A stretch of 64,000 nucleotides of DNA, taken from assembly GCA_947385955.1 (NCBI GenBank), contig CANDNA010000009.1, positions 29,641-93,640 on the forward strand, in the 5' to 3' direction. This document shows positions 26,765-35,493 of the stretch, in pieces. The translations under genes were made by a program, and so were the position numbers. Position 1 is the stretch's first letter. Each line of letters opens with the position of its first letter. The notes below the pieces were generated by a model. The model was not told the DNA's origin. It saw nothing but the letters and a program-made list of their open reading frames with translations, and did not search any database. The DNA comes from an uncultured Clostridia bacterium. Its GTDB lineage: Bacteria; Bacillota; Clostridia; Lachnospirales; Lachnospiraceae.

Positions 26765-27598
26765 TTATGCCTTTACAGCCCCGTTGGTCAGTCCGCTGAC
26801 AATATACTTCTGCATGAAAATGAAAATCAGCACCACCGGCATAATCGCCACAATACCGAATGCCATCGTGGAGTTCCAGAGCGTCTGATACTGCTGCACA
26901 TAATTATAGATACTGGAAGTAATGGGACGCATGGTCGGATCGGTAATAAAGGTAATCCCATAAATCAAATCCCCCCATGCATACACAAAGGAAAAGACTG
27001 CCGCCACGATGATTCCCGGCCTGGCAATGGGCAGCATCACCTTCACAAAAGACTGAAGATGGCTGCAGCCGTCGATTTTGGCGGCTTCATCCAGCTCTTT
27101 GGGAATGGAGATAAAATACGTCCGCAGAATGATGATGCTGAAGGGAATCCCCAGAGTGGCATCCGCAAGGATCGGCGCCATATAGGTATTGAGCAGATGC
27201 AGCCTGGAAAACATAATATACAGGCTTGTCAGCACCAGTGTGGAAGGCAGCATCTGGGTAATCAGGAAAAACAGGATCAACGGCTTCTTGACTTTGAACC
27301 GGAACCGGGCCAGCCCATAGGAAGCCGGTATGGACAATACTGTGGAAATCGCCGTAGCGCCCAGCGCTATAATCAGACTGTTTTTAAAACCCCGCAGCGT
27401 ATCTCCGGAAGCGCTGAGCTGTTCCTGAAAAGGCTCCAGCGTCAGATCCCTGGGCCAGAGGGGCGTAGGAATCTCGAAAATCTCTGTCTGTGTTTTCAGC
27501 GCCGTCACAATCATCCAATAAAGGGGAAACATAAAAATCAGAAAAATCAACAGCCCTACAAAAAACAGCCCAACACTGTTCTTTTTACTCTTCATCAC
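26765..27598 (-). CDS. Carbohydrate ABC permease, MalG/AraQ type
   Basis: 277 residues with six predicted transmembrane segments and the permease loop EAAKIDGCSHLQSFVKVMLPIARPG, in which E-A-A and G are the contacts for the ATPase subunit (residues given in two parts: EAAKIDGCS and LPIARPG). It forms a heterodimer with the product of the next gene upstream, which it overlaps by four bases. No ATPase gene is nearby; a shared MsmX-type ATPase is usual for such systems. Confidence 0.93.
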   Translation of the reverse strand: MMKSKKNSVGLFFVGLLIFLIFMFPLYWMIVTALKTQTEIFEIPTPLWPRDLTLEPFQEQLSASGDTLRGFKNSLIIALGATAISTVLSIPASYGLARFRFKVKKPLILFFLITQMLPSTLVLTSLYIMFSRLHLLNTYMAPILADATLGIPFSIIILRTYFISIPKELDEAAKIDGCSHLQSFVKVMLPIARPGIIVAAVFSFVYAWGDLIYGITFITDPTMRPITSSIYNYVQQYQTLWNSTMAFGIVAIMPVVLIFIFMQKYIVSGLTNGAVKA

Positions 27599-28506
27599 AT
27601 AACCTCCTCTTCATCGTTGATCAGCTTGATATAGAAACAGCCTACCACCAGCAGGATCAGGAACAAAATATTGGCAGCCGCAGCCCCTTTGCTGAACTGA
27701 AATTCCTCAAAGGACAGCCGGTACGCGTATGTAGAAACCAGTTCTGTGGCATTGACCGGCCCTCCCTTTGTCATGACCCATACCAGGTCAAATACCTTAA
27801 AGGTATAGACAAACCCCAGTGTCAGCACCGACATAATGGCCGGCTTAATCATGGGAATCGTAATCTGAAACAGCTTCTGGAACCAGTTGGCCCCGTCCAG
27901 GCTGCAGCTTTCATAGATTTCCTCCGGAATGGTCGTCAGTCCCGTGGTCAGCAGCATCATATTGAAGGGAATGCCGATCCAGATATTGGCCACGATGCTG
28001 GCCACCATAGCCGGGCCCGGTTCCAGCAGCCAGTTCACATTCTGGTCGATCAGATGAAGCTGGCTCAAAAACTGATTGACAATACCGCCGGTGCTGGCAA
28101 ACATAAACTTAAACAAAAGCCCTGCCACAGTAACCGGCAGCAGCCAGGAAATCATAGCCGCGCCGCGGAAAAACGAAGCGCCCCGGAATTTTTTGTTGAA
28201 TAAAAGCGCCAGTGCAAATCCGATGATAAACTGAAAAAAGATGGAACCTATCGTAAAGATCAGCGTGTTGACAATGGATTTGCTCAAAATGGAATTTTGA
28301 CCGGTAAACAGCTCAATATAATTCTGCAGGCCGATAAACTGCTGCTGATCCGGTTTGGAAAATGTATAGACATCCACGTTTTTAAACGCCAGCAGAATAT
28401 TCTGAATCATAGGATAACCGATAAAGATCAACATATAAATCACTGCCGGCAGTGCAAACGTAATGCCCAGAAAGGTACCGCTTTTTCTTTTGCTGGTTTT
28501 TTTCAT
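27595..28506 (-). CDS. Carbohydrate ABC permease, MalF/UgpA type
   Basis: 303 residues, six transmembrane segments, with the permease loop ESCSLDGANWFQKLFQIT and IPMIKPA. It partners the MalG-type subunit to carry sugars or oligosaccharides delivered by the lipoprotein encoded upstream. An 84-base gap with a hairpin separates it from that lipoprotein gene. Confidence 0.93.
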   Translation of the reverse strand: MKKTSKRKSGTFLGITFALPAVIYMLIFIGYPMIQNILLAFKNVDVYTFSKPDQQQFIGLQNYIELFTGQNSILSKSIVNTLIFTIGSIFFQFIIGFALALLFNKKFRGASFFRGAAMISWLLPVTVAGLLFKFMFASTGGIVNQFLSQLHLIDQNVNWLLEPGPAMVASIVANIWIGIPFNMMLLTTGLTTIPEEIYESCSLDGANWFQKLFQITIPMIKPAIMSVLTLGFVYTFKVFDLVWVMTKGGPVNATELVSTYAYRLSFEEFQFSKGAAAANILFLILLVVGCFYIKLINDEEEVM

Positions 28507-28549
28507 GCTCTGCTCCTTTTCCGAAAAAAGAATCGAATTTTCTATAGAA

Positions 28550-28581
28550 AGAATGCCTCAGGACAGCGTCCGAGGCATTCT
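28550..28581 (-). terminator. Hairpin between binding-protein and permease genes
   Basis: Ten-base perfect stem (28550-28559 with 28572-28581) followed by an interrupted T run in the minus transcript. Hairpins at this place usually protect or partly terminate the mRNA so that the binding protein is made in excess of the permeases. Confidence 0.65.
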
Positions 28582-28590
28582 CTGTAAGTG

Positions 28591-29883
28591 TTATTGAATC
28601 GCGTCCACCGCTGCCTGCGTATCTTTAGCCGCCTGTTCCGGTGTCTTGGCCGATGTCATAATCTCCTGGAAACCGGTCTGGATAGCAGAAGAGTAGGTGG
28701 GCCATGCCGGTGAAGGTCCTCTCGGGATGGAAGTTTCAAGCTGCTGGATAAATGCCGCCTGAATCGGGTCGTCCGTCCAGTAGGAATCCTGTGCCGCCTC
28801 TGTCTTGGGAGGGAAAGAGCCGTACTGTTTCATTGCCGCAACCATAACTTCCGTCTGGTCATAATACTGCAGGAAGGCTTTGGCGCCTGACATATCATCC
28901 TTCTTTACAACCCCCATATTCTCGCCGCCCAGGATCGATGTGGCCTGTCCGGAGCCTGCATCCCGTTTGGGCAGTACGGTTACGCCATAGTTCAGATCCG
29001 GCGCATCCGCTTCGATGCTGGGAATCTGCCACGGGCCGTTCTGCTGCATTGCCAGATTGCCTGCCTTGAAATTGTTGTTGACATCGGACTGGGTCCAGTT
29101 TACCACATCCTTTGCCCAGGAACCTTCTTCGATCATTTCCTGCATCAGCTTATAGGCATCCACGCCCGGTTCGATGTCCGTATAGGAACCGCCTGCCGTA
29201 TACAGCCACTGCAGACACTGGAACGTACCTTCGTCCGTATTGGTTCCGGCATTCCCAAATCCGTATACGCCGTCTTTGGTAAGCGCCTTAGCCATCTCCC
29301 GGAATTCATCCCAGGTCGTATTTTCATCCGGATAGTCAATGCCTGCCGCATCAAACATATCTTTATTGTAGTACAGTGCGGTACAGTTGGTGGCAAACGG
29401 GATACCGTAATGCTTACCGTCCATCATCGTGGACTCCAACGGGCCGGGAATATATTCGTCCCAGTTGATTTCCACATCGGAAATATCGCCGAACAGATCC
29501 ATCGAAATAAACGAAGCCATACCACAGCCATCCATAATGACGATATCCGGCAGTTCTCCTGATGCAACTCCCAGTGTCAACTGCTTTTCATAATCGGAAA
29601 ACGGCACATATACATGGCTTGCCGTATAGGTGTCCTGAGATGCATTGAATCCGTCTACCAGTGATTGCATCATAGCCTTCTGTGCATCCGTTTCAAAATA
29701 GTCCCAGATCACAACTTCCGTTTTGGCGCCGCCGGCGCCTGCGCTTCCCCCGCTGCTTTCTCCGCCTGTCTGTGCCGGGGCATCTCCTCCTGCGCTCCCT
29801 GCACTCTGTCCACAGCCTGTCAGAGCCAGTGCACTTGCCATAACCGCTGCCAGACATGCCGCTGCCATTCTCTTTTTCTTCAT
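28591..29883 (-). CDS. Sugar-binding lipoprotein of the ABC transporter
   Basis: 430 residues. A lipobox LTGC puts the lipidated cysteine at about 24, after a typical signal peptide; a Gly/Ser/Ala linker follows. The rest is an extracellular solute-binding protein family 1 fold (WDYFETDAQK, GFGNAGTNTDEGTF, NGPWQIPS). It should capture the substrate outside the membrane and deliver it to the two permeases downstream. It has a near-consensus promoter, a very strong AAAGGAGGTAT ribosome site, and an upstream element that could mask that site in longer transcripts. It is clearly related to the next binding protein upstream. Confidence 0.92.
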   Translation of the reverse strand: MKKKRMAAACLAAVMASALALTGCGQSAGSAGGDAPAQTGGESSGGSAGAGGAKTEVVIWDYFETDAQKAMMQSLVDGFNASQDTYTASHVYVPFSDYEKQLTLGVASGELPDIVIMDGCGMASFISMDLFGDISDVEINWDEYIPGPLESTMMDGKHYGIPFATNCTALYYNKDMFDAAGIDYPDENTTWDEFREMAKALTKDGVYGFGNAGTNTDEGTFQCLQWLYTAGGSYTDIEPGVDAYKLMQEMIEEGSWAKDVVNWTQSDVNNNFKAGNLAMQQNGPWQIPSIEADAPDLNYGVTVLPKRDAGSGQATSILGGENMGVVKKDDMSGAKAFLQYYDQTEVMVAAMKQYGSFPPKTEAAQDSYWTDDPIQAAFIQQLETSIPRGPSPAWPTYSSAIQTGFQEIMTSAKTPEQAAKDTQAAVDAIQ

Positions 29884-29888
29884 GCAAA

Positions 29889-29954
29889 ATACCTCCTTTA
29901 TCTCATGAGTCAGGCATCACCTGATTTAGTATGCTCTCATTATAAAGGAGGTAT
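29889..29954 (-). promoter_or_regulatory. Ribosome site and perfect 13-base anti-ribosome-site sequence
   Basis: The 13 bases holding the ribosome site (29889-29901, minus-strand ATAAAGGAGGTAT) have an exact inverted copy at 29942-29954, with 40 bases between. The distal copy overlaps the -10 element, so it is absent from mRNA started at this promoter but present in any transcript reading through from the upstream gene. Confidence 0.6.
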
Positions 29955-29967
29955 GAAACCATGATAA
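29939..29967 (-). promoter_or_regulatory. Promoter of the binding-protein operon
   Basis: On the minus strand, TTATCA (29962-29967) and TATAAT (29939-29944) with a 17-base spacer. Confidence 0.65.
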
Positions 29968-29999
29968 TTCTAAATTTTTAAGAAAGGTGGAGATATTTG

Positions 30000-31208
30000 T
30001 TATCCCTCTTCCAACAGACTCTCTGCCACCTCAGCCGCCGTCTTTCCTTCCGCCTGCATCTGATAAATACCCAGAGGCAGTTTATCCCGCAGTGTATTCC
30101 AGTGTGCATTCTCTGTTCTGATCACAGCCGTTTCCATCTGTCTGTAAAACACTGCCTTCCGTGCATCCTCACAGTCTGCCAGCCTTCGTTTGGTCGGCAG
30201 AACACCTGTTTTTTGGCAGAATGCCTCCATCACTTCATCTTCTGCACAGTACCGCAGAAATTCCCTGGCGCCTTCGATGTTTTTTCCCCGCAGAATCCCG
30301 ATATTTTCTCCGCCCACCACAGCCTGCCGGCGCTTATCGGCAGGCAGGGGGACAATGCCATAGTCGATTCCCGCCTCGTCCAGCATAGGCAGGACCCAGG
30401 GGCCGTTTTCCATCATGGCGGTCTCGCCTGCCGCAAACTTTCTCGCCACATCGACCTGTGAATAATTGATACAGTCCGCGTCCATTCCGCCCGAGGCAAT
30501 CAGTCCGTATAAATAGTCATATGCCCTTTCTGTTTCCTCCCCGCCGATCTTCTGTATGTCCTCTCCTGCCGAAAGAATCCAGGGCAGTATCTGAAAGGCC
30601 CCCTGTTCCCCCGCGATAGCAGACATCAGAAAGCCATACCGGCCGTCTGTGCTCAGCCGTTTTACTACCTCCGCAAATGTCTCCCAGTCATCCGGCGGCT
30701 CCACGCCCGCCTCCTCCAGCAGATCCCGGCGGTAAATCAATGCGGTATTGTTGCAGTTCATCGGCAGGCCGTACAGCCTGCCTTTATCATATACGGTATC
30801 CAGCAGCACAGGATAATACAGCTCTTTCAGCCCCAGTTCTTCCTCCATATCGGAAATATCCTCCAGCAGGCCGATGGTCATATAATAGGGCATATCCGGA
30901 TTGTCCATCATCGCCAGGTCAGGCAGGGCATTTTCCGTATAACCGATGGACAGCCGTTTGGAAAACTCCGTCATCGGAACATATTCCCATGTAATTCTGT
31001 AATCTTCAGAACTCTCATTGAACCCGCCCGTCAGTTCATCCATCGCCTGCCGCTGGGCATCCGTTTCATAATAGCACCAGATCACAAGCTGTTCTTTTTT
31101 CTCTTCGTCCGCTTCCTTCTGCAAACCCTTTTTGCAGGCTGTCAGCAGACACACTGCCGCGCACAAAAAAATCCATATTGTCCTGTGACACATTTTATTC
31201 CGTTTCAT
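30000..31208 (-). CDS. Second sugar-binding lipoprotein, paralogue next to YesN/YesM
   Basis: 402 residues from the ATG at 31208, which follows GGAGGAG; the longer frame to 31268 lacks a comparable site. Signal peptide with lipobox LTAC, then a family 1 solute-binding fold. It aligns along its length with the other binding protein (WCYYETDAQR against WDYFETDAQK; NGPWVLP against NGPWQIP). It lies 64 bases after YesN and has no terminator after it, so it is expressed with the sensor system rather than with the permeases. It may deliver ligand to the sensor, or offer a second affinity for the transporter. Confidence 0.88.
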   Translation of the reverse strand: MKRNKMCHRTIWIFLCAAVCLLTACKKGLQKEADEEKKEQLVIWCYYETDAQRQAMDELTGGFNESSEDYRITWEYVPMTEFSKRLSIGYTENALPDLAMMDNPDMPYYMTIGLLEDISDMEEELGLKELYYPVLLDTVYDKGRLYGLPMNCNNTALIYRRDLLEEAGVEPPDDWETFAEVVKRLSTDGRYGFLMSAIAGEQGAFQILPWILSAGEDIQKIGGEETERAYDYLYGLIASGGMDADCINYSQVDVARKFAAGETAMMENGPWVLPMLDEAGIDYGIVPLPADKRRQAVVGGENIGILRGKNIEGAREFLRYCAEDEVMEAFCQKTGVLPTKRRLADCEDARKAVFYRQMETAVIRTENAHWNTLRDKLPLGIYQMQAEGKTAAEVAESLLEEG

Positions 31209-31271
31209 GCACTCCTCCAGCCCAGGCCCCGGCATCCCGGTACACAGCCGCAAAATCTCCTGCCGCATTGC

Positions 31272-32762
31272 TTACATCTGCCTGAATTCCCGAGGGGAAA
31301 TTCCCATCGTTTCTTTAAATACCCGGTTAAAATATTTGGAATCCGGATAACCCACTTCCTGCGCGATTTCATAGATCTTCTTGTCCGTGCCTTTTAAAAG
31401 CCGTCTGGCATGGCTGATTCGGAAATCCCGGAGAAATACGGTGAAATTCATACCCACTTCCCGGTTAAACAGCGTACTTAAATATTCCGGTGTAATATCC
31501 AGTCTGTCTGCAATTTCTTCCAAGGAAATATTTTCCGCATAATGGATCCGGATATAGGAAATGGCTTTTTTGATGGCATAATTGGAGATCCCTTCCTTAT
31601 GTCCTGCCGCACTTTCCAGTTCATGCATCAGTTCGTCCAGTATCCGGTTCATTTCTTCCCTGGTATACACTGCCCGTATCTTATCCGCATACCGGAATGG
31701 TTCCAGCTTTTCGAACATATGCTTTCCCACATCCTCCAGCCAGCTCAGAATCCTGTGCACCAGCCTGCCATACCCTTCCTTTACCTGCTGGGGCCAGAAG
31801 GGCCGCCCTTCCATATAGGCCCGGAACGCAGCAAACTGTTTTCCGATCTGTTCCCCATCCTCCCGGTACACAGCCGCCTGCAGCTTTCCCTCCAGCTCTT
31901 TCGGATAGACAAAGGCTTCTCCCTGAAATGCCTGCATATCCTCCGGCGTCACGATCTGCCCGTCCTCCCGGCTGTACAGATACAGGGTGCGGAGCAATGT
32001 CATCGTTTCCTGCATCCGCGTCAGGCTTTTTACCGGCGCCCTGGCCCACACCCATTTCCGGCCGCTGCACTGCAGGTGCCATGCCAGCTCACGCCATAGC
32101 GGCCCTGCTGCCTCTTCCGGCAGGATACAGACCAGCTCTCTCGTTTCCTCGAAGATGCAGCAGTGCAGATCAGGAAAATTCTGCCCCGTTTCGCTCCCCT
32201 GTATCCGTTCCAGCCAGTCCCTGCGCTCCGCAGGCAGGGTATCCCATCCATAACCGGAAAGCAGCCAGTACCGGCTGTCCTGTTTCATATGCAGTTCCGC
32301 CAGATCCGCCTCCTGTTCCTTTTCCTGTATGGCCGCCCCGCTGGTCCAGTTCCAAAGAATCCGCCAGGTAGCCCCGCTCCTGCGTCTGCCTTCCTGCCGC
32401 CGCTTCTCTTCGATGGTTTCCAGCAGGCCCAGGATGTCCTCCGGCGCCAGAGGCTTTAACAGATAATCGTCCACGCCATAGCTGATGGCCTTTTTGGCAT
32501 AGGAAAATTCCGAATATCCGCTGAGAATCACACAATGCACATCCAGATTCCGCTCTTTCATGGCCTCCAGCATTTCCAGCCCGTCCATCTCCGGCATCCG
32601 TACATCCGTAATCACCAGATCCGGATTGGTATGCAGAATCAGCTCCAGCCCTTCCCGCCCGTTTCTGGCTTCCCCCACGATCTCATTGTCTGTGGCTTTG
32701 GCAATCAGGCCGGCCAGTCCCCTTCTGATCTTGATTTCATCCTCCACTATCAGTATCCGCAT
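31272..32762 (-). CDS. YesN-type response regulator with AraC DNA-binding domain
   Basis: 496 residues. The receiver domain has VEDE and a phospho-accepting aspartate at about 53 in ITDVRMPEMDG. A central region of about 250 residues has no clear motif. Two helix-turn-helix units of the AraC type close the protein (SLEEIADRLDITPEYLS and KIYEIAQEVGYPDSKYF, with FKETMGISPREFR). It should activate the adjacent sugar transport and hydrolase genes. It overlaps the sensor gene by 26 bases. Confidence 0.94.
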   Translation of the reverse strand: MRILIVEDEIKIRRGLAGLIAKATDNEIVGEARNGREGLELILHTNPDLVITDVRMPEMDGLEMLEAMKERNLDVHCVILSGYSEFSYAKKAISYGVDDYLLKPLAPEDILGLLETIEEKRRQEGRRRSGATWRILWNWTSGAAIQEKEQEADLAELHMKQDSRYWLLSGYGWDTLPAERRDWLERIQGSETGQNFPDLHCCIFEETRELVCILPEEAAGPLWRELAWHLQCSGRKWVWARAPVKSLTRMQETMTLLRTLYLYSREDGQIVTPEDMQAFQGEAFVYPKELEGKLQAAVYREDGEQIGKQFAAFRAYMEGRPFWPQQVKEGYGRLVHRILSWLEDVGKHMFEKLEPFRYADKIRAVYTREEMNRILDELMHELESAAGHKEGISNYAIKKAISYIRIHYAENISLEEIADRLDITPEYLSTLFNREVGMNFTVFLRDFRISHARRLLKGTDKKIYEIAQEVGYPDSKYFNRVFKETMGISPREFRQM

Positions 32763-34566
32763 CTTCCGCCCTCCAATCTGCAGGGAGTCTGAGCATCACA
32801 ACCGTTCCCATGTTTTCCATACCGGTTACTTTCCATGCCGCCTTCTCTCCATAGTACATATCCATCCTGGCAAATGCATTGTGCAGGCCGATACCGCCTT
32901 CCTGCCCCACTGCCCATACCCTGTCATTGAATCTCTGCGCCATCTCTCTGGGCATGCCCGTTCCGTTGTCCTCAATCACAATATGCAGATAGGCCCCGTC
33001 CCCGGACAGGGCGAAGGATACCTGCAGCATACCGCCGCCCTCCAGTTCTTTTAATCCGTGGATAATGGCATTTTCCACGAACGGCTGCAGCAGCAGCTTA
33101 TGCAGCATACAGTCCCGGGCCGCATCTTCCAGTGTAATCGTATATTCAAACACATTGTCAAACCGCATCTTCTGCAGCCCGATGTATTTTTCCAGCCAGT
33201 CCGCCGCCTCTCTGGCCCGGACCATGCCATTGCTCCTGCCAATGCTGTACCGCAGGATGATCCCCAGATCCCGCAGCATCTTGCTGATCTCATACTCTCC
33301 CTTTTCAATGGCCATCCAGTTGATGGAATCCAGTGTATTGTACAGGAAATGCGGATTGATCTGGGCTTCCAGCGCCTGGATTTCCGCATTTTTCTGCTGT
33401 GCCACCGCCGCTTTCACTTCCTCAATCAGCACATTGACCCGACCCGTCATATGATTGAAATTGTCTGCTATCAGCCCAAATTCATCATGGGAGCGGATCG
33501 GCAGCACCACCTGCAGATTTCCTTCCTGTATTTCCTGCATGCCCTCCACTACCTCATTCACCGAATGGTTGATCTGTCTGGCAAAATACAGGATAAAGAC
33601 TGTGGCGATACCTACCGCAAAGCCGCCCACCAACAGAAAAATCATCTGCACCTGATGCACATCCTGCAGCATGGCCTCCCTGTCATATACATTATAGAAG
33701 GTCCAGCCTGTCTGTTCGTCCTCATAAGCGTTGACCTCCGTCAGGCGATGCTCCAGAAGCCCTGTTTCCCTGATAAAATCAGAAATGCTTTCTTCCGGCC
33801 CGATCCGCCTGCCCGCATACTGCTCATCCGGATAACTGATCACGGTCCCGTCCGCTGCCACAATAAAATTAAACCCTGACTCGTCCCCTTCTCCTGCCGG
33901 ATTGCAGATTTCATTCATCCCCTCCTGCGTAATGCTGATAATCACCGTGGCAATACTGCCTCTGTCCAGATTGTGCAGATCAAATATCCGTTTGGAAATA
34001 TGCAGATAATGGGAATAGCTCTCTTCTTCCAGAAAAGTCACTGTGGGAGTCAGTATCATACCTGCTTCCCCTTCCGCATCCCGGTAGGGCGGTATCATCC
34101 GCAAGTCTCCGTAATTGCGCCACAGATTATCAATGGCCGAATCCGTCAGCGCATCATATACCACACTCGTCCCATTGGCACATATGAAACTGATGCATCG
34201 GATATCCCCTTCCGCATCATTATACTGTTTCAGCCGCCTGCTGATCTGATAATATGCCACGGCGCTTTCCTCGCCTGTGCCGGAAAGCGCCTTGACCGCA
34301 TCAATAATCTGTTCGTCCTGACTCATCTGATAAAGCAGATTGGTATAAATCTCCAGATTGCTGTTGGCCCGCTGGGCAATCTGCGTCAGATTCTCGGTCA
34401 TCATCTGATTGACCTTTTCCGTCAGCGCATTTTCATTTACTTTGGTGGAAATGCCCCAGAGCATAAGAATCGGCAGCAGAGAACTGAAGCCGAATATAAT
34501 CAGCAGCTTGGTTTTCAGCCGGCTGTCCGTGTAAAAGGCAACAGCCCTCAGCAACAGTTTTTTCAC
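32737..34566 (-). CDS. YesM-type sensor histidine kinase
   Basis: 609 residues. TM1 is at about 17-40 and TM2 at about 295-317, enclosing a large extracellular Cache-like sensor region. HAMP follows, then the His_kinase domain with AQINPHFLYNTLDS (phospho-accepting His near 405) and a C-terminal ATP-binding domain (NAIIHGL, DNGTGMP, GGIGLHNAFARM). Such sensors respond to extracellular sugars and signal to YesN. It is coupled by an ATGA overlap to the PanE-like gene upstream. Confidence 0.94.
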   Translation of the reverse strand: MKKLLLRAVAFYTDSRLKTKLLIIFGFSSLLPILMLWGISTKVNENALTEKVNQMMTENLTQIAQRANSNLEIYTNLLYQMSQDEQIIDAVKALSGTGEESAVAYYQISRRLKQYNDAEGDIRCISFICANGTSVVYDALTDSAIDNLWRNYGDLRMIPPYRDAEGEAGMILTPTVTFLEEESYSHYLHISKRIFDLHNLDRGSIATVIISITQEGMNEICNPAGEGDESGFNFIVAADGTVISYPDEQYAGRRIGPEESISDFIRETGLLEHRLTEVNAYEDEQTGWTFYNVYDREAMLQDVHQVQMIFLLVGGFAVGIATVFILYFARQINHSVNEVVEGMQEIQEGNLQVVLPIRSHDEFGLIADNFNHMTGRVNVLIEEVKAAVAQQKNAEIQALEAQINPHFLYNTLDSINWMAIEKGEYEISKMLRDLGIILRYSIGRSNGMVRAREAADWLEKYIGLQKMRFDNVFEYTITLEDAARDCMLHKLLLQPFVENAIIHGLKELEGGGMLQVSFALSGDGAYLHIVIEDNGTGMPREMAQRFNDRVWAVGQEGGIGLHNAFARMDMYYGEKAAWKVTGMENMGTVVMLRLPADWRAEDADTDSGG

Positions 34567-35459
34567 CGGATCTTCCTCAGAAACATATCATTCACCGGCG
34601 TGGGAATGCCGTATTTCCTGCCCAGTTCACAGATCGTCCCCGCAAAAAGGCTGATCTCCGTCGCCCTGCCCGCCTTGACATCCTGGCGCATGGAAGGCTC
34701 TCCGTCCGGATCCAGCGAATCAATCACATCCAGCCACTGCTGCCTGTCCGCCTCTGACAGCGCCACACCTTCCCGGTTTGCTACTGCAATCACTTCCTGC
34801 ATGGCATCCTTCATCAGCTCCCGCAGTTCCCCGTCCTGCTGTACACTCTGATACGTCCCGCCACAGAGCGCCACCGTCTGATTCACTCCCACATTGCACA
34901 GCAGCTTGCTCCACATGGCATGGCGGATATCCTCCGGGCAGACATAGGCAAAGCCGGTCTGTTCAAAAAAGGTTCTGACCCGTTCCAGATTTTCCGGCCT
35001 TCCGCCCTCCAGGACGCCGATGGCCAGTTCTCCTCTATTGCTGCAGCGGGACCTGTTTCCCTCTTTCAGGGCATCCATTTTCTGCGCTATGCAGTGCACC
35101 ACCTTTTCCCGGCCAAACCGCCTGCCCAGATCCTCCTCGCTCCGTATCCCGTTCAGCACGGAAAGCAGGATCGTATGCTCATCTACCAGATGAGCCGTTT
35201 CCTCCATCGCCTCTTCCAACGCACCGTACTTTACCGCATAGAGTAAAAGCTGGGAGGGTCTGCTCTCTTTCGCAGCATCCGCATACCCAAACGTGCAGAC
35301 CTGCCCGTTAAAAGTCAGCGTACTTTCCTGATACCGCCTGATCCTGCCTTCATCTGCCAGAACACGCACCCTCTCTTTTCCCAGCTTCCGGGTAAAAAAA
35401 TCCGCATACATGACGCCCAGAGCGCCCAGTCCTACAATATCAATTGATTGAATCTCCAC
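34563..35459 (-). CDS. Ketopantoate reductase family protein (PanE/ApbA-like)
   Basis: 298 residues with the two-domain layout of 2-dehydropantoate 2-reductase: N-terminal NADPH fold with GLGALG, a central LNGI, and a C-terminal helical domain with KLLCNVGVN, containing the conserved Lys and Asn. True PanE makes pantoate for coenzyme A; in a sugar operon next to an epimerase-like gene and YesM, a different 2-keto acid substrate is as likely. It overlaps yesM by four bases. Confidence 0.85.
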   Translation of the reverse strand: MEIQSIDIVGLGALGVMYADFFTRKLGKERVRVLADEGRIRRYQESTLTFNGQVCTFGYADAAKESRPSQLLLYAVKYGALEEAMEETAHLVDEHTILLSVLNGIRSEEDLGRRFGREKVVHCIAQKMDALKEGNRSRCSNRGELAIGVLEGGRPENLERVRTFFEQTGFAYVCPEDIRHAMWSKLLCNVGVNQTVALCGGTYQSVQQDGELRELMKDAMQEVIAVANREGVALSEADRQQWLDVIDSLDPDGEPSMRQDVKAGRATEISLFAGTICELGRKYGIPTPVNDMFLRKIR

Positions 35460-35493
35460 TTTCAGCCTCCTGTTTTTATCTGTCTGTCCTTTG

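Noticed and set aside
24852..26888. Very long plus-strand open frame opposite the GH127 gene
   Set aside because: The GH127 motifs on the other strand are unambiguous; the plus frame shows no domain and spans into the permease gene.
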